Source: Arthrobacter sp. AFG20 (GTDB lineage: Bacteria; Actinomycetota; Actinomycetes; Actinomycetales; Micrococcaceae). Taken from it: a DNA stretch of 64,000 bases. The DNA is taken from positions 124,001 through 188,000 of the forward strand of contig NZ_PJMC01000004.1 in assembly GCF_002892795.1 (NCBI RefSeq), read 5' to 3'. Below, one piece after another: positions 57,631-64,000 of the stretch. The notes below the pieces were generated by a model. The model saw only the letters and a program-made list of their open reading frames with translations, was not told the origin of the DNA and did not search any database. Every line of letters starts with the position of its first letter. Position 1 is the stretch's first letter. The position numbers were made by a program, and so were the translations under genes.

Positions 57631-58734
57631 TCACTTCCCCAGCGTGGCGGCGTACTGCCCCATCCTGTCCTTGCCCAGCGCCGCTCCAACCTGGGCCATG
57701 GCGCCATAGTCCGGCAGGATGATCGACTGCCCGTCTGTGCTGGTCCCAAATCCCGCCGTCGGAAGCGTGAAGGAGACCGCGTCCTCCACCCGGACATTCC
57801 GCAGGCTGTAGGCGAGGCTGGCCAGGGCCGCAGCATTGAGGCCCTTGTCCACCGTAATGTACTTGGACGCCGTGCTGACCAGCTTATAGAGCGTGACCGG
57901 GTTCGCCAGGGTGCGGGCCGAGAGCAACTTGCCCAGCGTGGAGCGCAGGAAAAGCTGCTGGTTCTCGACGCGCTGGAAGTCACCGTCAGCAAACGCGTAG
58001 CGTTCGCGGACGAATTCGAGGGCGCGCTGGCCCTTGAGCCGGTTCACTCCGGCGGGAAAATGCTGGTGCGTGTCGTGCGTGGAGGTGAAGGCCTCCCGGA
58101 CGTTCACATCCACACCGCCGAGCGCCTCGGTGATTCCCCTGAAGCCTTCAAAATCAATCATGACGGAGTGCTGGATCTTCTGCCCGAACAGGGATTCGAC
58201 TGTTTTCACGGCGAGCGGCATACCGCCCTGCTCGAGCGAGGCGTTGATCTTGGCTTCACCGTACCCGGGGATCGGAACCCACAGGTCGCGCATGAGCGAG
58301 ATGCCGTAGGCGTGTCTGCCGTCGGCCGCGAGGTGCACCAGAATCAGGACGTCCGAGCGCTGGTTCGGCAGGCCGTTGGGCGTGGGGGCGTCACCTTTAC
58401 GGTGATCGCTGCCGATGAGCAGGATGTTCATGGGCAGCGTGGGCGGGGGTGGCGGCTTCACCGGTTTTGGCGCCGGCTTCACCGGCTTGCTGGGCGAGGG
58501 AGTGGAGGTGGCTGTCTGCGGGGGGCTTTCCGGGGCCGCGCTGATCTCCGTCTTGGCGGTCTGGGTATTCCAGATTTGTGCCAGATTGAACAGGAAGCCG
58601 CCGGCCACCAATGCAATCCCGAGCAGTCCTGCCAAGACTACGTTGCGTATGGTCCGCTTGGGTTTGGCGCCGCCATTGGCGCCTGGAGCGGGGTCGCCGT
58701 TGGCCCCTGCTCCCGGACTGTTCCGGGATTTCAT
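57631..58734 (-). CDS. LytR-CpsA-Psr (LCP) family cell-wall glycopolymer ligase
   Basis: 367 aa. A cytosolic basic N-terminus, one membrane helix (about 29-50), a Pro-rich stalk and the LCP domain (about 100-320) with NILLIGSDHRKGDA, RSDVLILVHL, GISLMRDLWVPIPG, EALGGVDVNV and GQRALEFVRERYAFADGDFQRVENQQLFL. These carry the Asp/Arg residues that bind polyprenyl-phosphate. LCP proteins attach wall polymers to peptidoglycan. Start ATG at 58734. The following phosphatase gene is on the same strand upstream. Confidence 0.92.
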   Translation of the reverse strand: MKSRNSPGAGANGDPAPGANGGAKPKRTIRNVVLAGLLGIALVAGGFLFNLAQIWNTQTAKTEISAAPESPPQTATSTPSPSKPVKPAPKPVKPPPPPTLPMNILLIGSDHRKGDAPTPNGLPNQRSDVLILVHLAADGRHAYGISLMRDLWVPIPGYGEAKINASLEQGGMPLAVKTVESLFGQKIQHSVMIDFEGFRGITEALGGVDVNVREAFTSTHDTHQHFPAGVNRLKGQRALEFVRERYAFADGDFQRVENQQLFLRSTLGKLLSARTLANPVTLYKLVSTASKYITVDKGLNAAALASLAYSLRNVRVEDAVSFTLPTAGFGTSTDGQSIILPDYGAMAQVGAALGKDRMGQYAATLGK

Positions 58735-58788
58735 GATCGGACGGTACCACCAAAAGCCGCCCGAGAGAACGACGGCGGTCGGCCGGTT

Positions 58789-59412
58789 TTAGGAGGGCGC
58801 GTTCAGCCGGGCGAAACGCAGGATGGAGATGATCGCCGGGGCCAGTTCGTCTTCCATCTGCCGGTAGTATTCGTCGCTTCGACGGTAGGGGTCGACGACG
58901 TCGTTGTCCGCGGCGTCCGGGGCCAGGGCGAGGTGCCTCACGGATGCTGCCCGGGCGGGAAGCTTGCGCCACAGCTTGGTGTTGGCCGCGAGCCGTTCCC
59001 CGTTGAGGCCGCCGCTCCGGGGCGCCTGGTCCTCACGTTCCTCCAGGACATCGAGCATCCTGGCAAACTCGCGGATGGTGAAGGTGCGCTTCAGCAGCGA
59101 GGCATCCAGCTGCAGCACTTCGCCCCGGTGCCCCGACGTCATGGTGAGGACCAGGTCCACGTTCCGAAGAATCTTGCCCGACAGTTGGCGTGCCGTGAAG
59201 CCCTCCGCCGTGCCGCCGAAGGTGTGGATAATGTCCGCGGAGAGCGGCTGGACGGGGTCGCCCACCAGGGCGCGGGTTCCGGCACTGCGCACCTCGAAGC
59301 CACCGGGGAGCACCTGGTCAAGGCCGGCCTGGAGCAGGCGTTCCGCCACAGGGGAACGGCAGATGTTGCCCGTGCAGACGGTCAGGATTCGGACTGGCGA
59401 AGGCGATTCCAC
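58789..59412 (-). CDS. low-molecular-weight protein-tyrosine phosphatase
   Basis: 207 aa. VCTGNICRSPVAERL is the Cx5R active loop, and NDVVDPYRRSDEYY holds the catalytic Asp. LMW-PTPs often control exopolysaccharide or wall kinases; its place next to an LCP gene supports this. Start GTG at 59412 with GAGAGCC upstream; about 54 nt from the LCP gene. Confidence 0.9.
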   Translation of the reverse strand: MESPSPVRILTVCTGNICRSPVAERLLQAGLDQVLPGGFEVRSAGTRALVGDPVQPLSADIIHTFGGTAEGFTARQLSGKILRNVDLVLTMTSGHRGEVLQLDASLLKRTFTIREFARMLDVLEEREDQAPRSGGLNGERLAANTKLWRKLPARAASVRHLALAPDAADNDVVDPYRRSDEYYRQMEDELAPAIISILRFARLNAPS

Positions 59413-59641
59413 GTGTTGGCTCTCTCAGGCTGGCGCGCAGGACAGGTCTGTCCCACCAATTCAACTTAACACGTGAGCCAGCCCGCATTCCGGAGGATCA
59501 TGGTGCGCCCTCCCAAACAACTCCCAGCTTTCTTTCATGTTGCTTCCGGGACAGCGGTGCCACCATGGAGCGGGGACCTAGGGAGCTGGGACTTATGGAG
59601 CTGGAACCGCGAACCAACGCTGCTGCAGAAGGCAGGATCCA

Positions 59642-60700
59642 ATGCGAGCTGCTCTGATTCACAGGTGGGGCCTCCCGGGTGCCCTGCTGGCGGTGGCCGC
59701 CCTCACCGGGCTTGCTGCCTGCGGAACTGGTCCAACGCCGACAGCGGCAAGGCCGGGGCACGTGTTCGTGATCAACCTGGAGAACAAGTCCTTCCGGGAT
59801 GTCTGGGACGACCAGTCGGACGCAAAGTACCTGTCACAGACCCTGCGCCCGCAGGGTGTGCTGCTGAGCCGGTATTACGCGGTCGGGCACTCCTCCCTGC
59901 CCAACTACATCGCCCAGATTTCGGGACAGCGCCCAAACCCCGCCACCAAGGGCGACTGCCCGGACTATGAGCCGTTTGACTCGAGCGGCACAGCACCGCT
60001 GGGCCAGGCGAAGGGCCGCGGCTGCGTGTACCCCGAGTCCGTTCAGACGGTCGCCGGCCAGTTGAGCGCGGAAGGGAAAACCTGGAAGGGGTACATGGAG
60101 GATATGGGCACCCCGTGCCTGCATCCGGAGCCGGGCGCCCGGGATTCGAACCATGCTGCGCAGGAGGGCCGCCAGTACGCCACCCGGCACAATCCATTCG
60201 TTTACTTTGCCGGGATCACGTCGTCGCCCGAGTGCCAGGCCAACGACGTCGACTTCTCAAACCTCGCCGCCGACCTCCAAACCGTGGCGACCACACCGAA
60301 CCTGGCCTACATCAGCCCCAACCTGTGCAATGACGGGCACGACAGCCCGTGCGTTGACGGGCGGGAGGGTGGTCTGGTGACGGCGGACGCATGGCTTCGT
60401 GAGCATGTTCCGGAGATCCTGGCCTCCCCGGCGTACAAGCAGGACGGGATGCTGGTCATCACCTTCGACGAGGCGGAGGGGAAGGAACGAGCGGATGCTG
60501 CGCTGCCCGGGGGAGCAGCGGGCGGACGTATCGGGGCGCTGGTGCTGTCACCGCTGGCCAGGGCGGGCGCCACCTCGGACCGGTTGTACAACCACTACAG
60601 CCTGCTGGCCAGCATCGAGGACACCTTCGGCCTGCCCTATCTGGGGTACGCCGCGGCACCCGGGCTGAACCGCTTCGGGTCCGATGTTTTCAGCCGCTGA
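59642..60700 (+). CDS. lipoprotein phosphoesterase (acid phosphatase/phospholipase C-like)
   Basis: 352 aa. Signal and lipobox LTGLAAC (Cys about 27). HVFVINLENKSFRDVW is the metal-binding opening of the phosphoesterase (PF04185) family, then YYAVGHSSLPNYIAQISGQ and MLVITFDEAEGKE. The family includes AcpA and phosphatidylinositol-3-phosphatase. Many Cys pairs suggest disulfides. GGCAGGATCCA precedes the ATG. Overlaps the convergent membrane gene by 64 nt. Confidence 0.87.
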   Translation: MRAALIHRWGLPGALLAVAALTGLAACGTGPTPTAARPGHVFVINLENKSFRDVWDDQSDAKYLSQTLRPQGVLLSRYYAVGHSSLPNYIAQISGQRPNPATKGDCPDYEPFDSSGTAPLGQAKGRGCVYPESVQTVAGQLSAEGKTWKGYMEDMGTPCLHPEPGARDSNHAAQEGRQYATRHNPFVYFAGITSSPECQANDVDFSNLAADLQTVATTPNLAYISPNLCNDGHDSPCVDGREGGLVTADAWLREHVPEILASPAYKQDGMLVITFDEAEGKERADAALPGGAAGGRIGALVLSPLARAGATSDRLYNHYSLLASIEDTFGLPYLGYAAAPGLNRFGSDVFSR

Positions 60701-61110
60701 ACCAGCAGAAATGTCAGCAGCGCGGCCGCAACGTGTGCGTACAGCAACACGTGCAGGGGTTGGGTTGGCACGCCGGCCAGCAGCAGGCCGGGACCGGTGA
60801 ACTGTGCTGCGGCTGCATGTCCGTGGCCAGCCAGGGTTGTGGTGGCCAAGGGGTTGGAAAAGAATGCGAAAGCCCAGTGAACGGTCTGCTGTCCCGCCCC
60901 GGCCAGCACCAGCAGGGCCCAGTTCGGAACGCCGACGCGGGTGGCCACTGCGCCGGCCAGGCTCAGCAGCGCGGCGGTGGCGACGACGATCGGCGCCGCA
61001 GGCACGGGATGGCCGGACACGGCGTGGATTGCCAGGCCCAGGACTACGCTGACGGACCCGAAGAGCCAGCCGGCAACAGCAAACTGCATTCGACCTCCAC
61101 GTTCCGCCAT
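60637..61110 (-). CDS. four-helix membrane protein of unknown function
   Basis: 157 aa. Helices near MQFAVAGWLFGSVSVVLGLA, APIVVATAALLSLAGAVA, VPNWALLVLAGAGQQTVHWA and LLAGVPTQPLHVLLYAHVAA; His-rich tips (GHGHAAAAQF). GGAGGATGGGCGC precedes the ATG at 61110; GGAGGTCGA before 61089 is an alternative. The 3' end overlaps the phosphoesterase gene by 64 nt (convergent). Confidence 0.7.
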   Translation of the reverse strand: MAERGGRMQFAVAGWLFGSVSVVLGLAIHAVSGHPVPAAPIVVATAALLSLAGAVATRVGVPNWALLVLAGAGQQTVHWAFAFFSNPLATTTLAGHGHAAAAQFTGPGLLLAGVPTQPLHVLLYAHVAAALLTFLLVQRLKTSDPKRFSPGAAAYPR

Positions 61111-61205
61111 GCGCCCATCCTCCATCAGGTTGCCCACCGGTGCCAGTGTGTCCTAGTAGGCTGGCAACTGAGAGTCACCCCGATCTGCCGTGAGGACAGT
61201 GTGGA

Positions 61206-61769
61206 ATGGCATCACTCGTGAATGAGCCAGCAAGGAAAGCCGGTTCCCCGGGCGGGGAGGACGCATTCGTCCCCCAGCGGATTGCCGGCCCGGTGGTGGC
61301 AGGCGTCGTGCCCGGGCAGCCGCCCGCCGTCGTGCAAAGCGCCGCCCGGTTGGCCTACTCCCTGAACGTCAAGCTCATCTGTGCCTATGTGGACATCACC
61401 TCCTACCTCAGCAACGAGCGGGACGATCAGGACCTGCTCCAGTCGGCGGGGCAGGCGGGAACCGTCGACGACGCCGAGCAAACGAGCGCCCACCTGAGGG
61501 AGCACCTGCAGGCTGTCCTCGGCAAAGCCGGGATCCGCTGGTCGCTCCTGACCCTTGTTGGGGAACCCGCGCGGGCGCTGGCGCGGCTGGCCGATTCGGC
61601 GGATGCCTCGGTCATTGTGGTGGGCACGCGCGAAGGCAGGGTTGGCGCGCGGCTGGAGCAGTTACTGCTCGGGTCGGTGGCGGTCCACCTCACGCACCGG
61701 CAGACCCGGCCGGTGGTGGTTGTTCCGCTCGCTCCGCAGAGACGGCACCGCCCGAAGGAGGACGCCTGA
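61206..61769 (+). CDS. universal stress protein
   Basis: 187 aa USP fold. A VVAGVVPGQPPAVVQSAARLAYSLN start, and VIVVGTREGRVGARLEQLLLGSVAVHLTHRQTRPVVVVP, a variant of the ATP-binding G-2x-G-9x-G(S/T) motif. Binds ATP or acts in dormancy responses. GAGGACAG lies before the ATG at 61206. Confidence 0.87.
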   Translation: MASLVNEPARKAGSPGGEDAFVPQRIAGPVVAGVVPGQPPAVVQSAARLAYSLNVKLICAYVDITSYLSNERDDQDLLQSAGQAGTVDDAEQTSAHLREHLQAVLGKAGIRWSLLTLVGEPARALARLADSADASVIVVGTREGRVGARLEQLLLGSVAVHLTHRQTRPVVVVPLAPQRRHRPKEDA

Positions 61770-61843
61770 CGTTACTCCAGCGCGGCGACGGTCCAGACCA
61801 CTGGCACCATCCATCCACACGAGAATAATGCGAGGGGCTTCAC

Positions 61844-62131
61844 ATGGCCGACCTGATCGATTTTCTGGAAGCGCGGATCGCCGAGGACGAGGCGGATGCC
61901 CGGCGGGGACTGGAGATGGAGGGATCGGCGGGGCCCGTCGTCGGCTGGTTCAATCCCGGGCGCGTGCTTTCAGAATGCGCGGCCAAACGGGTGATTCTGG
62001 GCAATGTCCCGCTGGTCACCGATGTCGCCTCCGCGATTGGCACCACGAGCGAGTATGTCCTGATGTCCCTCGCGGCAGTCTACAAGGACCACCCGGACTA
62101 CCAGGAGGGCTGGGCGGTCGACGGGCTGTGA
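61844..62131 (+). CDS. DUF6221-like small protein
   Basis: 95 aa. MADLIDFLEARIAEDEADAR, RVLSECAAKRVIL and LAAVYKDHPDYQEGW are the features I associate with DUF6221, common in actinobacteria and their phages. No function known. GAGGGGCTTCAC precedes the ATG. Confidence 0.78.
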   Translation: MADLIDFLEARIAEDEADARRGLEMEGSAGPVVGWFNPGRVLSECAAKRVILGNVPLVTDVASAIGTTSEYVLMSLAAVYKDHPDYQEGWAVDGL

Positions 62132-62137
62132 GCGGCG

Positions 62138-62812
62138 CTAGCCAGTCGTGCCTGTGTCGTCGTGCGCCGAGCCCACGGGCTTGGACTCCGGTGAGCCGCG
62201 CTGGCGGAGGTAGATCGACAGGACAACCATGGAACCGACGGCCAGGAACTCGGACTGCCAGTTCTGCAGGGTGCGGTTCCAGAACTCCGGCGATGCGATG
62301 TACTCGCCCCAACTGGCCGGCTGCTGGAAGTTCTGGATCTGTTCCTGGTTGTAGTTGCTGTTGCCGGCAATCGACTGGACCAGCCAGGACAGGATGAAAA
62401 TCAGCCCCATGGTGAGTCCCAGCGAGTTGGAGTAGAGGGTCCGGCGCCAGCCGGAGACGCGGGCCCACTTCGGGGACTTGGCGTTGCTGTACTCGCCCAC
62501 GAGCTGTTCCTTGTCCGACTCCGGGCCGGGCTCATTCAGTTCCTTGGACTCCGGGGACCCCTTCTGCACCAGCCAGATGGTCGCGAAGATGTACAGCAGG
62601 AACTGCAGGTACTCGGACTGCCAGTTTTCCGAGACGTCCACGGCAAAGTTCGACGACACCAGGTACTGCGCGAAGGTGATTTCCTCCAGCCCGGAGGCCA
62701 CCTGCTCCTCATTGAATAGTGCGTGGCCGGTGAGCGCCTGGCCCAGTAGGGCCAGGAGGAAGATCAGGCCGAAGAAGAGGCTGAGGCCGTTGTTTCTGAG
62801 CGCTTTTTTCAC
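62138..62812 (-). CDS. DUF6766-like membrane protein with internal duplication
   Basis: 224 aa. Two similar halves, each with KKALRNNGLSLFFGLIFLL or RTLYSNSLGLTMGLIFILS, then NFAVDVSENWQSEYLQFL / EFWNRTLQNWQSEFLAVG, and RQRGSPESK or VQKGSPESKE: four membrane helices. I recall this as DUF6766. The start is GTG at 62812, 7 nt after the stop of a 27-aa peptide gene; AGGCGG precedes it. Part of a minus-strand operon. Confidence 0.83.
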   Translation of the reverse strand: MKKALRNNGLSLFFGLIFLLALLGQALTGHALFNEEQVASGLEEITFAQYLVSSNFAVDVSENWQSEYLQFLLYIFATIWLVQKGSPESKELNEPGPESDKEQLVGEYSNAKSPKWARVSGWRRTLYSNSLGLTMGLIFILSWLVQSIAGNSNYNQEQIQNFQQPASWGEYIASPEFWNRTLQNWQSEFLAVGSMVVLSIYLRQRGSPESKPVGSAHDDTGTTG

Positions 62813-62819
62813 GGTCCGC

Positions 62820-62903
62820 CTATCCCCGAACAAGTCCGATGGCCGCCATGTAGGCCAGTCCGCCGAAGATCAGGATGAGATACAGGGCAAAGCTCCAGCG
62901 CAT
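62820..62903 (-). CDS. 27-aa hydrophobic small membrane peptide
   Basis: MRWSFALYLILIFGGLAYMA, then AIGLVRG: one membrane helix with a basic start. GGGAGG lies 9 nt before the ATG at 62903, one base after the stop of the lipoprotein gene, and its TAG lies 7 nt before the next GTG. The tight placing in the operon argues for a real gene. Confidence 0.62.
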   Translation of the reverse strand: MRWSFALYLILIFGGLAYMAAIGLVRG

Positions 62904-62904
62904 T

Positions 62905-63330
62905 CTATTTGCCTCCCACTTCGCAGGTGTACGGTGCTTCTTCCCCGTTGGGGGTGCAGCCGGCGCCTGTTATTTTCCAGCCCGCGTCGGAGGCAGCCAG
63001 GAAGACGGTGTCGTTCTCGAACTCCACGAAGGCGTTACGGCCGAACTGCTCGGTGCCCAGCAGTTTTCCCGGGTCAGTGAATTGGGCCTTTTCCAGCTGG
63101 CCCTCGCAGGTGCCCGCATCACCGGAGCGGGCGGTCTCCTCCCGCGTCTTGGACTGGAGCAGCGAGCACGCCGCCGTCATGTCGGAACCGGCCACGTCCC
63201 GGTGGAACGCTTCAGCTGCCTCTGCAGCCGCCGTTCCCTCCGGGGCGCACCCCGAAAGTACGCCCCCCGACAGCGCCAGCAGGGTGAGGAGCCCAAACTG
63301 CAGGCCGCCGACACCCCTATGCGTCTTCAC
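62905..63330 (-). CDS. lipoprotein of unknown function
   Basis: 141 aa. VKTHRGVGGLQFGLLTLLAL and SGGVLSGC give a lipobox (Cys 28). The mature domain has paired Cys (ACSLLQ, TCEGQLEK, AGCTPNG, YTCEVGGK) that could form two disulfides, and KAQFTDPGKLLGTEQFGRNAF. No named family. The GTG at 63330 overlaps the preceding gene by 14 nt. Confidence 0.75.
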   Translation of the reverse strand: MKTHRGVGGLQFGLLTLLALSGGVLSGCAPEGTAAAEAAEAFHRDVAGSDMTAACSLLQSKTREETARSGDAGTCEGQLEKAQFTDPGKLLGTEQFGRNAFVEFENDTVFLAASDAGWKITGAGCTPNGEEAPYTCEVGGK

Positions 63331-63919
63331 GTTCGGGGTTCTCGAGCCGGAAGAAGTTGGACTGCGTTCCGTCAGTGCGCTGCTCCTGGTAAATGAAATT
63401 GAGGCGGCGCCCGTCAAACGTTTTGAACCATTCCTCCCAGCTGACGCGGCGCAGGTTGCTGTCCTCGCCGCCAAAATCGATGCGCAGAACGCCCAGGTGG
63501 TCGCCATGCTCGGTGCCTTCTACCGTGGCCGGAACTCCGCCGCGTTCGTCAGCCCACTGCCTGATCACCTCGTGGTGGGTTGTGGCCAGGCTGCGGCCTT
63601 CCCGTTCGGGTTCGTCCTCCGTGGACGTGACCTCCTGCGAATACTTCAACGAGCTGGATGATGCGTCGCCGTGCCGGATCTTGCCGCCTTCGGGTCCGGC
63701 ACCCAGAGCGTCGGCGTCAGCACCGCCGTCGTTGTTGCCGGCGCCTTCGGACCGGGCGTTGGCAACCTCCTTCACCAGCTCCTCCTTGCGCATGCCGGAG
63801 GCCCCGCTGATGTTTTCATCCCTGGCCTCCTGGCGGAGTTCATCCACCTTCATCTCGCGCAGCTCGGTCTCGCTGACCTCCGGGGTGTCCGGCGTTTGGT
63901 TACCCGGCTTGTCACTCAT
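63317..63919 (-). CDS. Rho-N/SAP-like domain protein of unknown function
   Basis: 200 aa. Residues 15-55 (SETELREMKVDELRQEARDEN, SGMRKEELVKEVANA) resemble the Rho N-terminal/SAP helix-hairpin. The rest (SLKYSQEVTSTEDEPEREGRS, ATTHHEVIRQWADERGGVPAT, LNFIYQEQRTDGTQSNFFRL) matches a conserved actinobacterial protein that I cannot name. GAGGAGGAATTGCC precedes the ATG at 63919. It leads the minus-strand cluster. Confidence 0.78.
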   Translation of the reverse strand: MSDKPGNQTPDTPEVSETELREMKVDELRQEARDENISGASGMRKEELVKEVANARSEGAGNNDGGADADALGAGPEGGKIRHGDASSSSLKYSQEVTSTEDEPEREGRSLATTHHEVIRQWADERGGVPATVEGTEHGDHLGVLRIDFGGEDSNLRRVSWEEWFKTFDGRRLNFIYQEQRTDGTQSNFFRLENPEREDA

Positions 63920-63948
63920 GGCAATTCCTCCTCGTGCAGGACGTCAAC

Positions 63949-63970
63949 AATTACTAAGGCTACTTATTGT
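63949..63970 (-). promoter_or_regulatory. weak ATAGTAAGC-like motif
   Basis: Minus strand ACAATAAGTAGCCTTAGTAA, 30 bp upstream of the ATG at 63919. It is a looser match to the dyad at 8724, 45385 and 51704. Confidence 0.35.
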
Positions 63971-64000
63971 TTAGTCCGTGCTGCGCGCGCCGTCAAGCTG

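Noticed and set aside
1..64000. tRNA, rRNA or known riboswitch genes
   Set aside because: I found no cloverleaf, rRNA-like segment or recognisable riboswitch consensus by reading; a covariance-model search would be needed to exclude small RNAs.

Overview
The window is high-GC chromosomal DNA. Short intergenic gaps, frequent GTG/TTG starts, many ATGA/GTGA/TAGTG overlaps and TAGGCT-type -10 boxes placed directly before start codons point to an actinobacterium. Protein content (DUF427, DUF6480, DUF6766, DUF6221, LGFP repeats, CPBP proteases, LCP protein) fits Arthrobacter/Pseudarthrobacter (Micrococcaceae). I see no rRNA, tRNA, CRISPR array, transposase or phage module, so this looks like core plus lineage-specific chromosome, not an island.

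Layout. 1-9.9 kb: 5' end of menB, a VOC protein, a CPBP protease divergent from an ABC-F ATPase, an LGFP/L,D-transpeptidase coupled to a lipoprotein, an AnsP-like permease, a dienelactone hydrolase, CsbD, SRPBCC and pentapeptide-repeat proteins. 10-13 kb and 20.6-29.9 kb: a split phenylacetate (paa) catabolic regulon. It has a beta-oxidation operon (thiolase, enoyl-CoA hydratase, 3-hydroxyacyl-CoA dehydrogenase), paaZ divergent from a hotdog thioesterase, a TetR/PaaR-like repressor and paaI-paaK. Four 22-bp operator-like dyads sit exactly at these promoters. The ring epoxidase paaABCDE is not here. Between the two blocks lie secreted hydrolases: an SGNH esterase, a surface S1 protease and a beta-helix lipoprotein. 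30-35 kb: two overlapping CPBP proteases, then pta-ackA.

35.3-41 kb is a signalling cluster: a TPR-like helical protein, a STAS-like protein and a GGDEF-EAL protein in an overlapping operon, divergent from a 52-aa secreted peptide precursor, followed by a histidine kinase and a second STAS-like paralogue. Its layout recalls peptide-pheromone (Rap/Phr-like) circuits. 42-45.4 kb holds an M50-type membrane metallopeptidase with a PqqD/RRE-like N-terminus directly downstream of a strange leader-plus-repeat protein. These two loci are the best candidates for undescribed systems.

45.5-64 kb: oligopeptidase B, ctaD, DUF4383, an FRG-domain protein, a CBS protein, an orphan solute-binding lipoprotein, NAD(P)HX dehydratase, phosphatases, an LCP protein, USP, and an envelope/stress-like cluster at the right edge that includes a 27-aa membrane peptide.

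Several repeat families lie between genes: long palindromes with GAGTTTTTGT ends; an ACGCTTCCTCAGGTC-type element at 3' gene ends; a 46-bp palindrome at 48.2 kb; and an ATAGTAAGC dyad upstream of several stress or envelope genes. All function calls are by reading family motifs; no database search was possible.
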